Part shown: piece after piece, positions 22,220 through 32,800 of the stretch | Position numbering within the stretch: the first letter of the stretch is position 1 | Layout: each line of letters starts with the position of its first letter | From: Lactifluus volemus | Taxonomy: Eukaryota; Basidiomycota; Agaricomycetes; Russulales; Russulaceae | Assembly: GCA_022376515.1 (NCBI GenBank) | Contig: WTXI01000092.1 | Span: forward strand, 62,001 to 126,000 | Direction: 5' to 3' | DNA length: 64,000 nucleotides | The notes under the pieces: model-generated | What the model was told of the DNA's origin: nothing | The model's database searches: none | What the model saw: only the letters and a program-made list of their open reading frames with translations | Translations under genes and position numbers: made by a program

Positions 22220-23091
22220 TTTTTTTTTTTTTTTTTTTTTTGGAAAGCGCTTTTTATTTGGGAGTTAACTAAGACGCTAACTACCTAAATAAAGTGCTAA
22301 GTGTCAGGAGATTTACCATCAGCTTATCTTAGCGCGCTGGAGCCGGGCCGGTGGACCGGGGAGAGGACGAAAATGCATTTACGCACATCCCTGGAAGGGG
22401 ATAGTGTGGGACTCAGGCCACTTCACCTGGGGTCAGCTATCATGGCCTCCTACCCACTAAAACCTCACGATTGTAGAGCCAGTTGTATGGGGGATCCCCA
22501 TGCTGTCTTAGGATGAGATCCCAGGTGCGGGATATTGTCATGGTGAACTTCTTATTTTGTTTGATTTTAGCCGTGATTCTTCATGTTTTTAGTTCATTGG
22601 TCGGTTTGGTGGCTTATGGTGCAGGTAGGTGCGCAGATTCTTCATTGTGGGCAGGTTGCCAGTGGTGCGGGTTGGTGAGTGTGACTAGCCCGGGCTCCGG
22701 GCCGTGGATTGGGACGCGTGGTTTGGGGCAATTGTTTTGTTGGTGCCCGGAATTGTAGTGTAGGTCACGGTGGCAGTGGCATTGAGATTTTAGGATGTCT
22801 TGTGGTTGCTTATGCTAGGTAGTGCTTTGTAGTAGGTAGTACAGTACTAGCAAGTGGTACTGTAGTGACATCTTGTGCTGTGATTGAGTGGCATGCAGGT
22901 TGGTGGGTATGGTTCATACTTTATACTGTTTGTTGGGCTCTCCAAGTCTCAATGCCTCGTAGTTAACAGGGTTTATGATATTATGGTGTGTGTGTTAGGG
23001 GGTCGTGGTGTGCGAGAGCGGTGTGTCGCTCACCCTTGCCTGGTGTAGGAAAAACCCGCCATGGTGGTGGTTCGGGTTCAAGGGCCCCCTC
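22220..23091 (-). mobile_element. Non-autonomous retroposon with poly-A tail (non-LTR type)
   Basis: About 870 bases between two exact 14-base direct repeats. In plus orientation it begins with a run of about 25 T, so its sense strand is the reverse strand, with the 5' end near 23091 and a poly-A tail at 22220. Target duplications of this size plus a terminal A run are the hallmark of target-primed reverse transcription. The sense strand has no long open frame, so this is either a 5'-truncated LINE fragment of untranslated sequence or a SINE-like element. No convincing pol III A/B box pair was seen at its 5' end. Identical flanks and an intact tail suggest recent insertion. It interrupts the spacer between SDR3 and SDR4. 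Confidence 0.8.
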
Positions 23092-23105
23092 TAGTCATCT
23101 CATTT
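23092..23105. repeat. Target-site duplication, right copy
   Basis: TAGTCATCTCATTT, the exact partner of 22206-22219. Confidence 0.85.
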
Positions 23106-24065
23106 CTTGAACGCCCTCGTCATAGCTCGGTACCGTGCATCATTCAATCATCTCACAACTCGGTTGCCTTTCACAACGAGCGCCTGGTCGATCTTCCACA
23201 GGTACACAGCGACTTTTCTTTGCTCAGTTAAGGGCTCCAAGAAGAAATCGAAACGCGTCAAGGAAAACGCGTAAAGGATGAAAACCTTGTAACCCAACGG
23301 GATTACAAAAAATCAATTCGGACTACGTCAAATCCTTGAACGCGTTCGCCCGTTTTGTGTCGTACTAAAGCTTCGAAGATGTGAAATAGAAATCAGATTA
23401 AAAAGGACAAAACATGTAAGATAAATTGAATAAAGACAAGGAGCGCATGTTTCTGGACGCTTGGAACGTCCTCCTCCTCGCATGTGTCAGCGTGTTCGTT
23501 TTTGCGATTGATCAGCGGCCCCCTGGCCTCCTCGTAATCGGCATGACAACAGGCAGCTCGTATTCATTAACCGACCAAACCTGATACTGCCATCTCCTCA
23601 GAATTGGCTGTTAAATGATACATAAAATCACAACAGATGTCTGGACGTTAGGCATACCCTGTCCCTTTTGTCACTCTCAGGGGTAACCTCGCTGGTTGGT
23701 GTTACCACTGATGACGCGGCGAACGAGACCCAGGCTCGGGCGCAGCCCCTGCGACGTCAACTTGAAGGTTGCCTCACCTAGATCAGCCCACATAACGGGG
23801 AGCTAAACAATACAATTTTAGCGGAGACATTTCAAATGCTCTGAGCCTGACTAGGCAGACCAAGGTCCAGAACACGAGCTTCACCTGACCCACATTTCTC
23901 CGCTGGGGCCCACCTATTCAATGTCTATCAACTCAATCGGTCCCGCTTTTGCTAGTAGACGCCCACTCCGATGCAGCACACACGGAATAATGTGGACTCA
24001 TGGATTGCCTTACTAATCTGTAGTTGAAGATGCCCTCTGACTGAGCGTGCATACTGCTAATACAA
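23106..24065. other. Spacer and promoter region of SDR4
   Basis: 23106-23870 has no recognised gene. From about 23875 the sequence closely matches the region upstream of SDR3 (cacatttctccgc, cgatgcagcacacacggaat), confirming the recent SDR3/SDR4 duplication. Confidence 0.5.
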
Positions 24066-24074
24066 TATAAAAGG
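24066..24074 (+). promoter_or_regulatory. TATA box of SDR4
   Basis: TATAAAAGG, 62 bases before the SDR4 ATG, in the same context as SDR2 and SDR3. Confidence 0.7.
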
Positions 24075-24127
24075 ACGGTAAGCCCGACTCTTACCCCAGT
24101 TTTCTCCCCAACTGAATTTCGCTTACC

Positions 24128-25151
24128 ATGTCGTCTCCCAAAGTTTGGCTAATTACTGGTGCAAACTCCGGTATCGGACTTGCGATAGCTCAATGCGTCC
24201 TGTCTAAAGGAGACAAGGTGCCATATTTTATCATGTAGGATCACCAGAGGTCTCACCGTTCCCGTCAGGTTATCGCTGCCGCTCGCAATGCCGCCAAAAT
24301 ACCACCATCATTGAGTGGAGCCAAGGCTTACACGCTTGACCCAAGTGCTCCTGAAGCCGACGTAAAACGCACTGCTAAAGAAGCCCTCAAGATATATGGG
24401 CGAATCGACGTCCTCGTCAATAATGCTGGATATTTCAAACCCGGTGCTGTGGAAGAGCTCCGGTTAGTGCTTTATCATTTCGTTCAGCCCCTCCGAGAGC
24501 CTATAACTAATTGCCGCACGATTTAGGCCCGAAGACATCCACGCACAGTACCAGACGAATGTATTTGGACCCATCGCGATCATTCAGGCATTGCTGCCTT
24601 CATTCCGCGCGCAAGGGTACGGCCACATCCTGAACATATCCTCCATGGCGGGCTTCGTGAGCCATAGTTTTATCGGAGCTTACAACAGCTCCAAGGCGGC
24701 TCTCGACTCGTTCTCGGAGACGCTCGCGCTCGAAGTTGCGCCCTTCGGTGTACGCGTTCACACCATCGCGGCAGGTGCTTTCCCAACCAACGTTTTGGTG
24801 GCGGCGGCCAAGGAGAACCATGACGATCGCCAGGAAACGACTGGGGTATATACGACGCCCGAACAGGTAGTCAGTATGTGGGATGGCGCGCTTTCGTCAC
24901 GCATCGCCAACCATCAGATCGGCGATCCCATGAAGTTGGGAGAGCGTCTGTACGAAATCGTCTACGGGACCGGCCTCGCGCAGGGTCTAGTGGATAACAA
25001 AGATTGGGTGCGCGTACCACTCGGCCAAGACTCGGGTACAGGCATTAGGGAAAAGGTAGCAGCCCTCTCGGCGAGTGTCGAGGCTTATGAGCCAATTTGG
25101 AACTCGACGAACATGGATGATGCACGGCTGAAGGAGCAATTTGGTATTTGA
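24128..25151 (+). CDS. Short-chain dehydrogenase/reductase, array copy SDR4
   Basis: A protein of about 302 residues. Exons are 24128-24217, 24269-24462 and 24527-25151 (90+194+625, exact). Family residues are complete: TGANSGIG, NNAG, SSMAG serine, GAYNSSKAALDSF. It differs from SDR3 mainly in the variable loop (AAGAFPTNVLVAAAKENHDD) and by AAG instead of APG before it. It ends KEQFGI like SDR2 and SDR3. It is followed by the longest ligase relic of the array. Confidence 0.9.
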
Positions 25152-25164
25152 GTTGACGAAACTA

Positions 25165-25800
25165 CTAAATTCAAACAGAATGGCGAACTAGGTAGTATAT
25201 TACATCTAAGTTGACAGAGAGGATAGCGACGTGAGAAATGAGATATTTCATCGGCTTTGTATGCTGGGATTCAATCTCTGTTGCATGATAAAATATGAAG
25301 TCAAGTGAGAGAGCAAGCTGCACATACGTAGAGACAGCGCCGTGCAGTGCCAAAATTACGACCGAATAATCTATTGTTGTAAGAAAATATCGGCGATTGG
25401 TTGCATAGGAGAGTAGAGACTGGTACCATCAGGCAAGCGTATATGGAATCAAATAGGATACGTACCGATTTCATCCTCCTCTGGAGATGATCGTAAGTCA
25501 TCCAAGTGTTAGCACTGATCTCAGCCGATACTCGCTCATGTCTGACTTGCGACTCAAGCCATTTGCACCATCAAATTTCTTGCCAGCCTGTGGAGAGTTC
25601 GCGCCATTTCATGGAAGACCGGGAATATCTCACCTCGCGCGAAACAACAGCCCTACCAGTAGCGTCCTCGATGAAGAAAGGGACCCCTTGAGGGCGGGTA
25701 GCTCTCAATACATGGCCCGCATTCAAGAAGGATTGTGGCACCGTCAGGTTATCGGTGGTGAAGGGAACCGGCTCAGAAGATAAAAGACAAGTGGTAGGAT
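25165..25800 (-). pseudogene. Truncated 4CL-like ligase 5' relic (third)
   Basis: The reverse strand matches the intact ligase gene from its TVDEL exon region (about 25260) through the ALHGAVSTYV exon (about 25340) and the gatcatctccagagg join (about 25490). It continues to exon 1 with the cgccctcaaggggtccctttcttcatcga segment (about 25690) and the leader. It has lost everything 3' of that point, and its frame is broken. It directly follows SDR4 in convergent orientation. Confidence 0.7.
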
Positions 25801-26045
25801 AGCGTGTTGATAATCAATTCCAGTCCGTGTGATTCGCGTCGAGCACATGAGTGCCCCAAACGATCATTGGCCCCACACTATTACTGATTGTGCGCCGCAA
25901 AATAGGTTTACGCGAGAGTTAAAACTCGAATCTCGCATCATCTCAAACTTGAGGCATTCGCCAACAGTCAGTGCAAGTCATGTAAAATTAAGTATGTTGA
26001 GATGAATGAGAAGCAAACCAAGGCAGGGGTAGAGCGTATGACCAG

Positions 26046-26530
26046 CCTGAGCTCCAAGGCGGCTCTCGACGCGTTCTCGGAGACGCTCGCGCAGGAACTT
26101 GAAGTCGTGCCGTTCGGCGTGCGCGTTCACGTCATCGCGCCAGGCGTTTTCCTGACCAACTTTCCGGCGGCGATCGCCGCCATCACGGGACTGGCCAGGA
26201 CACGACTGCGACGCCCGAGCAGGGACTCAGTTTGATAGAGAGTAATGTGTTTCACATTACTGTCCATTAAACTGCGTCCCTGCTCCGCGTTGCGTTGCGC
26301 ATCGCCAGCCGTCAGATCGGCGATCCCAAGCAATTGGCAGAGCGTCTGTGTGAAATAGTCTCTGGGACAGGCCTCGCGCAGGGTCTAATGGATCACAACG
26401 ATTGGGTGCGTGTACCGCTCGGCCCAGACTGGGGTAAGGCAGTAGCCATCTCGGCAAGCGTCGAGGCCTATGAGCCAATTTGGAAGTCGACGAACATGGA
26501 CGATACACGGTTGAAGGAGGTACTAGATTC
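26046..26530 (+). pseudogene. Decayed SDR copy (exon 3 only)
   Basis: It starts inside the catalytic motif (SSKAALDAFSETLAQE), so the glycine motif, NNAG and the catalytic Tyr are absent. After NFPAAIAAI the frame shifts to a stop near 26235. Recognisable SDR sequence then resumes (IASRQIGDPKQLAERLCEIV, DHNDWVRVPLGPDWG, SVEAYEPIWKSTNMDDTRLKE). The GAGMREK segment is shortened. The usual SDR 3' flank follows to about 26620. It is closest to SDR1 in the 3' half. Exons 1 and 2 are missing, so this copy is nonfunctional. Confidence 0.85.
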
Positions 26531-26643
26531 AAACAGTTTGACGAACTAGGTACATTACATATGACAACATCATGGACAGAGATCACAGCAAGAAGCACGA
26601 CGTGAGAACTGAGATAAAGCGGAAAGATACCAGCTTTCTTTTG

Positions 26644-28211
26644 TTACAACAATAAGGGTCGCTGCTCGCCCTCAACGGAAGGTGCAGGTCGTCGGATGAT
26701 CCCCTTTATTTTATCCACTAGCTCTCTCAAACGCAAAAACGAACCAGTTACGCCACCAGATTCGCCAAGAGTCCTGCGCAAGATAAGAGCTTGAGTGGCC
26801 CAGCCAGCGCCCAGGAGCAACCACACGAAGCCAAACGGAAGGGCGTCACCTCCCCACATGTGCAGGGTTCGATTCTGGTTGAATGGCCACGCGACACCGA
26901 CGGTGCGCGTCCAAGACCCAGATCCGAATTGGACTGGCTCTCGTATGCCGTGACCAGCCACTCCGCTTGCCCCTTCCGCGCCACCATCGCAGAACAACAC
27001 CATACTTCCTGCTTCCTCGGCTCGCGCTCGCGCTTGCTCCCACATTGCTATACTGACGTCACGGTGCCATGTCCGCGCGGGCGCCAGGATGACTGTCGGA
27101 CGCGATTTCAGTGAGGTAAAGATGGATGGACTGGAGAAATCGAGGCAAATAGCAGCAGTAAGGGAGATGGTCCGGTCGTATGGAGGGGCAGGGGTCCACT
27201 TCTTGTGACTTTTACTTCCATGGAGCTCAATCTCGTACAGCTCAGGTTTCTCCTTGGATTCGGTGAGAGAGAAAGATTCAGCGACTGCACAGGACTGGGT
27301 GAGTGCGATGAGGATTCTATAATTGAAGAACACGTACTTGGAACCAAATTGCGCTTGTAAAACTCTGCTATCAACCCATTTGGCCCAACCAATACCAGTC
27401 CATTGCGCCACGCGCCGTCTCGGGAATGTGTCCATCCTGCACTGGGTGGGACAGGCTCTGTAAACGTGACACCTACAATGGGACCTTTGATCTCATCTTT
27501 TACCCTATTGATGGCACTCTCCCGCTGGGCCGTATTTTCGAACCTCAGTGCACCTTCTGGCCAAAGGAGAAGACGAGCACCATTATGCTGCCTCGACTCC
27601 ACAATGAACCTGTCTAAAGGGGTGATTCCATCATCTGGTTGAGATGGATGAGGGAGGACACAGCCGATAGGGAGAGGGGTGGAGGAAACAGACCAAGGGA
27701 AGGTGGGGACGGTGGGTAGGAAGAAAGATGGTAGGGTCAGACCAAGGAGAGCAGTGCCGAGAAGGAGTGAATGGTAGGTAGTTTTCGGAAACGCGGGTTT
27801 GCTTGTCAGTGGTTGGGGATCGGCATCAGAAACAACACTTGGGATCAGGGGCCCGGGTGGTTCAAAGTCTTCTACAGGCCCAATAAACCATGCACCAACA
27901 AGCTCCGCCACCACTATTGCGTATGCGCCGACAAGCCAGTTTATACCCCATGCCCCAAATAATGGCCTAACCCACTCATAGCTTGCGATACCAGTTACTG
28001 GACTCCATGTGACGAGGTGACCAACGGGGCTTGCATGAGAAATGAGTTGCCAGCTGGAGGCCCAGATGGCCGGGAAAAATGCAATCTTGGCCCAGGGTAT
28101 GTTCAAGCAAAGGCTGAAACGGTCCAATAGTACGATGCTAAATGCTACAGTAGATGATAGAGATGATAATATCCATAGGGAAATGATGGAAAGGGAGGTT
28201 GATGAAAGCAT
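26644..28211 (-). CDS. Nitrilase-superfamily membrane protein (Lnt-like), C-terminal part of a split gene
   Basis: Two exons joined by a 63-base intron (VPIAESFSL across the join). The ATG at 28211 precedes several hydrophobic segments (for example SLSIISLWILSSLSSTVAFSI and LLLGTALLGLTLPSFFLP). A carbon-nitrogen hydrolase domain follows with the triad in place: Glu in LLLWPEGALR, Lys in FYKRNLVP, Cys in AAICLDFSS. A last hydrophobic segment (FGFVWLLLGAGWATQALIL) lies before the basic tail. This arrangement resembles bacterial apolipoprotein N-acyltransferase (Lnt), which transfers an acyl chain from phospholipid to a protein N-terminus; the fungal substrate is unknown. The sequence at 31658-31978 looks like its missing N-terminal membrane part, separated by an inserted element. 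A shortened protein starting at 28211 remains possible. Confidence 0.7.
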
Positions 28212-28706
28212 CGCGAAAACTTCTCAAATTAGGGATTGCTAGGGATTACTAGGGATTGCAATCCCTTGTCCACATTTATAATCCAGTTAATAAAATTGTT
28301 TGAACAATACCTCCCACCTCTATTTCGGCCATTTTGCATCATCTAGGGATTTTTGAGGTTATCTAGGGATTTTTAAGATTATCTAGGGATTGTATGACTA
28401 ACAAGTTATTACAATCCCTTGCAATCCCTTGTAATCCCTTTTTATAAATTATTAAATATTAAAAACTCGGATTTAAGCTTAATTTGCGAGCTATATCCTA
28501 AACCCATGAAATGATAAGGGAAATACATGGTCTTATTCTAATCTTGCTCAAGTAAGAATTTCTCACGTTCACTCACATAATCAGCTCTTACAAGCACAGA
28601 AGTTGGCTATCTCAGGGTTCGAACTCTCAGGCTTACGACAATCACTCAAATCTATAATACCATTGCACCACATCAATTCACAACCTATCAACAAGTATGT
28701 ATTACA

Positions 28707-28937
28707 TCACCAAGTGGTGGGGCTCGGAGGTCCAACGGCAATAATGACAACGATGCTGCCATTGTGGTTGAGGTTGAGGTAGCGGGCAGAGGCACGGCGG
28801 TCATCGGGCACACAAAGTTTCCATGATCCACACTGGACCAACTTGAGTGACATGAGAAAGGATCGCCGCCGCTCAGGAATGACGACGGGTTCGGTCAATT
28901 TGCACTCTAGGGGCTTTGATCTGAACATTCCCTTCAC
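28707..28937 (-). other. Unrecognised open frame inside the inserted element
   Basis: An open frame of about 75 codons (PERRRSFLMSLKLVQCG, ASARYLNLNHNGSIVVIIAVG). It reads more like protein than its surroundings, and related fragments (DYLLPVLLSTAQGGEAMIRF near 29080, in another frame) suggest a decayed captured gene. No family was recognised. Confidence 0.25.
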
Positions 28938-29969
28938 TGGTATCTTGATCCTGTTCTAGCGATGACACTCAGTGAATACACCATCATCAAATACTGTTTG
29001 AAGGAATGGTTCTATTCTCAAGTCCTTGCTCCATTGATGTGTTGTAGGTGCGGGTCAACGTGACAAAGCGGATCATGGCTTCACCTCCCTGTGCTGTGCT
29101 GAGGAGGACAGGGAGCAAGTAATCGGGGTCGACCGGTCATAGGATTTCGCGCCAGGCCTCAGCGTAAAGTGGAAATGATGGGTGGTTTGAGCAGGGGCTC
29201 CACACAGGCAAGTTGGTGGAGGGCAGTCGGGTCAGAATTTTGCGGTGTAGGAGCCAATGAAAGCGTGGCCCGTGATGTGGCGGATAAGGGTGGTGAAGAC
29301 CACTCGATCGCAACCTTTGGAGCCTTCAATGGCGGAACGGAGAGGGCAACTTTGAGAGCGGCGGTCATTGTTTCTCGAGCGGGCGCCCCACGTGTCAATG
29401 GCAGTGGTATTTGCTGCATGGCGTGCGGCTCGGTTCAGCGACTCTGAGTCGTCAGGAGTCACGGGGCCCGAGGAGCTCATCGAGGCTTGAGAACAAAAGG
29501 GGGGAGTTGAAAAGGGCTCGGGTGCCATCGGTCAGTTTCGAGGGGGTGGGAGATCGAGAGTCGCTTTCTTCACCTGAGCTATGCGATGCCGGCTGCGCTG
29601 CGAAAGTTCTGTCGAAAGCCTCCCAGGAAGGAACGACGAAAATCATCAGAGAGTTTACGGGTGCCAGCGGGCATTATGAGGGTGTGGCCGTTAGCAGCAG
29701 AGGCACCGGTTGGCGCGTAGTACTTTGCACACAAAGGGCGTCCGGATGAAAAGCGGAGAATTGAAGGTCCGAAGACCTAGGCTATTCTTACAGCGCCGAT
29801 GAGTTTTTCACTTGAGACTCCACCTGTCTCCCTTGAGGCACGGTGACAATGGAGATGAGAAAACCGCACTGGGAAAAGGAATGGGAAGAGAGACGATCAG
29901 GAAACGAGCTGGAAAACGTATATGAGCCGTTTATCGTTGGTAAGAAAAGTTTGCGAGAATCGGATACAC

Positions 29970-30115
29970 ACCTCTGATAGTAAAGATCCAGTAACGTGAC
30001 AGTCATCTTCTAGGTTTGAAACTCGGTCGTAGGACTTGACGAGTTTGTTGTTGAGCTCTGTGACTTGAGACGAGATCCTGAACTTGGGTTCGGAGAACAG
30101 GTCCAACCGGCTCAA
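29970..30115 (-). pseudogene. Fragment resembling the N-terminal coiled coil of a Sec2-type Rab GEF
   Basis: The reverse strand reads LRTQVQDL, and in the next frame SSQVTELNNKLVKSYDR and VSNLEDDCHVT. This resembles the start of the Sec2 coiled coil, which activates the secretory Rab (Sec4) in fungi. The two pieces join only if one base is removed near 30060. The coiled coil stops after about 45 residues, and the rest of the gene was not found. It is a decayed fragment, apparently carried inside the inserted element. Confidence 0.45.
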
Positions 30116-31389
30116 AACACGAAAACAACGGTGACGAGCGAAATTCGAAATGGCAGAAGCCACACAGAAGTCACTGGCGAGCCTCCCGAAGTGAGGTGAA
30201 ATGGGGCATAGTCTGCATTTCGCCGAGGGTAGTACAAAAGACGTTTGTGTGCCCTGAAGACGACGAAAGGCATCACGGGGGACGCTCGACCCGCATTTGC
30301 GGCGCGGCAGCTAGAGAAACAAAACTTAGCGCTTTTTTAAAAACAAGAGGTGATACCTACCGTTGAATGCTCAGCCTTTTGGCATGATTCGGCGAGCGTC
30401 CAGGAGGGGTATAGAGGAAAGGCGAGCGAGCGGTGGTATGAGGGGATCAGGGTCATTTCTACCAGTTGGTGTTGATGTTCTTCCCAGTCGATCAACAATG
30501 ACAATGACAACAACGAAGAGCGGGGGCTGGAGGTGGGGTGGTAAGAAGGTGGATCGAGAGCTGAGAAAGCTGGCTTTGGCGTTGCGATGGTCCATGCGCT
30601 TTCTGAAGTTGGATCGTGTTGAGTCGTATGCACATCGTAGGCGTAGGCAAAGGGGAGCATTAGGAGCGTCAGGTAGATATCGTGCGCGCGCCGAGGCACG
30701 CTTTGTTCGTTAACTTGTTCGAGCAATGTCACCCCGGTTGGGTGATCTCCACGTGAGTCGTCGAATCTGCCGCTCGGAGGGCATCAGCGTCTCGGCGTCT
30801 GCACCGAACTCGTTAATCTCATTCTCCGAAGTAACTAGTGTCACTACATGTAGGTGCGAGCACGGGGGACAGGAAGGCGCAGCAGCTGAGGGCGAGGCAC
30901 CGGGCGACATTGTAGGAAGAAGAGGGGGGGACTCAGCAAGCAGCTCGACGGGAGGACACTGTGACAGTGTGTGAGTGGCCTTTGATGCGTGGTCAATGCG
31001 ACAGGGGAAGTAAAGGAGAGGGAGATAGAATCAAGGGCTGCTTGAATGCAGCGTGCGAGTCTTGGTGGCGGGTGGAAGGAGAAAGTGGCAAACGGTAATT
31101 TGTGCACGTGAACACAAATGTCCAGGGCTGTAGCCCACTTACTATATATAGTGTCACTTACGCGACTTTGCCTCTCTTTCTCCTTCCACTATGTCGTTCC
31201 AATATTAGTCCCCTCATGGACCCAATATATAATAAATGTATTCTATATAGTAATATACAAGCTGTTAACTCAATTATAAAGTCAAAATAAGAGTTAAAAA
31301 AATTTACCTGTGTGAGACATGACTGTAAAGGAGCTGTCCCGACGAAAATTACAAAAGCAATACCTTGTAAGATAAGATTAACCATGCAA

Positions 31390-31590
31390 GGCATTGTTAT
31401 CCCAAGTTACTGATAACGATACCTTGATGTGGTAATCTTGTCATTATCAGGGATTGTCACCCCAAGTTGTTATCGACAATACCTTGACATGGTAATCTTA
31501 TCATCATCAGGGATTGTTATCCCAAGTTATTACTAGGTCAATACAATCTTATCATTATCAGGGATTGTTATCATCGACAATCCCTGGTCA
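31390..31590. repeat. Tandem repeats of about 60 bases near the right end of the inserted element
   Basis: Three to four imperfect units built of ttgatgtggtaatcttgtca, ttatcagggattgtcacccc and aagttgttatcgacaatacc. Units start near 31365, 31422, 31481 and 31540. They contain the same cagggattg motif as the element ends. Subterminal repeats of this type are typical transposase-binding sites of DNA transposons (family knowledge). Confidence 0.6.
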
Positions 31591-31657
31591 AAATATTATT
31601 ATTATAAAAATATATTACAAGGTATGACAAGGGATTGCAATAACTTGTTAAATAATA

Positions 31658-31978
31658 TTAAATGATAATCCCAAAATGGCCAGGGTTACCCTTGTCAAAC
31701 ATTTTTCCAGAAGTTTCCGCGATGAGGGCATGTATCGAAGGGAGGATGTGGGAAAAGGTCGAGGCAATAGAAACACCTAAGAGTGTCCCTAAAATTGCTC
31801 TAGGAGCATGAGGACGACGGATGCTGAAGCGAGTATAGACTAGCAAAGTCGCGACAAGGAATATCAAAGGAGTAAATGATGGGGTAGGGGAGAGGGCGAT
31901 GAGAGCCAATGTTGAGGAGATGGCAGGAAATATCACGTTTGGTCGGTCCATGAATACGAGCTGCCTCAAATCGGCCAT
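31658..31978 (-). pseudogene. N-terminal membrane part of the split Lnt-like gene
   Basis: From the ATG at 31978 the frame reads MADLRQLVFMDRPNVIFP. Hydrophobic segments follow (SSTLALIALSPTPSFTPLIFLVATLLVY, then a loop with RFSIRRPHAPRA, then LGTLLGVSIASTFSHILPSIHALIA). It runs into ETSGKMF at about 31697 and then into the AT-rich element, where it stops at 31658. On its own it is a truncated membrane protein with no catalytic domain. Composition, strand and order fit the start of the gene whose remainder lies at 28211-26644. The in-frame CTG/TTG codons upstream are not used as starts here. Linkage to the downstream part is inference. Confidence 0.5.
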
Positions 31979-32737
31979 TTGAGCAAGGCTGTCTGTCAAA
32001 GAGCGTATGTGAGCTTTTTAAAGGCGAGTGAGTACTGCGCGGCGCAGCCAAGGAACACGAACGTTAACTATCTTGACTGGTTGGTTGGCACTGCGGACTT
32101 GGCCGATTATCGATTAGCGCGCACACGCCTGCGCTGCTACTAGTACCACTATGGTCAAACACGAACAACGCGTCCTCAGCTGCTACAGTAGTTAAACCCG
32201 AATTCTACGTATCCAGGTTCGGTCTGATAGCCGAGATTGCGCGTCAGCGTTTATTAACGCTTATCATGAGTGGCCTTGTCAGGAACATACACCTTGGTTT
32301 GCTTGTCGTTCATGTCAACACGCGTTGAAGAATCGGTGTCTGCATGACTTGTACCACCAATATACTGCCGTGACTATGACTTGGCGAACACCTTATAGTT
32401 TCCTCGAGATGTGCGTACTCGATTAGGATTCGGCCCATATCTTTATGGGCTTAGCCGGGTGCCCTTTTCATCGTCCACGGATGGTTACCGCTCTGATCTC
32501 TGACCTCCAATCTCCTCCCGGTCCGAAAATCTGATTCCTGTCCGAGTTCAAGTTTCTGATGAACCTATTTGCGGCGACAAATTTTATTTCTAGACTGCCG
32601 GGCTTTCTGTGGGGTCAACGTTTGCTTCAATTGGGGCGTTCCTGTGCTCGGCACGCCTCGCGTATTATCACAACACAACTGGAATCCATCATGTACCTAA
32701 TGTAAATTGCCGTCAGCTTACCCCTTGTTCTTAAGCC
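31979..32737. other. Divergent region between the Lnt-like gene and ligase 1
   Basis: About 760 bases. The part at 32270-32420 is the inverted equivalent of the array spacer (cgttcatgtcaacacgcgttg; cgtgactatgacttggcgaacacctt). The intact ligase thus keeps the same upstream module as the relics, but without an SDR gene on its other side. No exon recognised. Confidence 0.5.
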
Positions 32738-32744
32738 TATAAAA
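32738..32744 (+). promoter_or_regulatory. TATA box of ligase 1
   Basis: TATAAAA in agcctataaaatctcccc, 63 bases before the ATG. The same element survives, inverted, in the first ligase relic (ttttataggctta near 14598). Confidence 0.65.
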
Positions 32745-32800
32745 TCTCCCCAATCCCACCCGACTATCTACATCCCGCTTGTCTTTTATCTCACCAAGAC

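Larger units (their letters stand above)
28225..31690. mobile_element. AT-rich inserted element of about 3.4 kb with inverted flanking segments
   Basis: Both ends are AT-rich and carry many GGGATTGC/AATCCC motifs. The segment at about 28396-28470 (taacaagttattacaatccc onward) matches the reverse complement of about 31590-31662. Inverted ggccattttg copies lie at about 28335 and 31678. Possible imperfect 8-base flanks are tctcaaat (left) and tgtcaaac (right), which would fit a hAT-type duplication, but this is weak. The interior is GC-richer and has no transposase I can recognise. It holds a Sec2-like coiled-coil relic and other broken frames. Best reading: a non-autonomous DNA transposon, or a composite of nested elements, inserted into the Lnt-like gene. 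Exact ends are not certain. Confidence 0.5.

Noticed and set aside
22301..22758. Two plus-strand open frames of 71 and 91 codons in the retroposon
   Set aside because: They lie on the antisense strand of the element, overlap each other, and resemble no reverse transcriptase or nucleic-acid-binding protein.
28610..28680. tRNA-like sequence (reverse strand tggtgcaatggta and gagttcgaaccc)
   Set aside because: A- and B-box-like motifs are spaced about right, but the T arm and acceptor do not pair, so it is not a tRNA gene. At most it is a decayed SINE head inside the inserted element.
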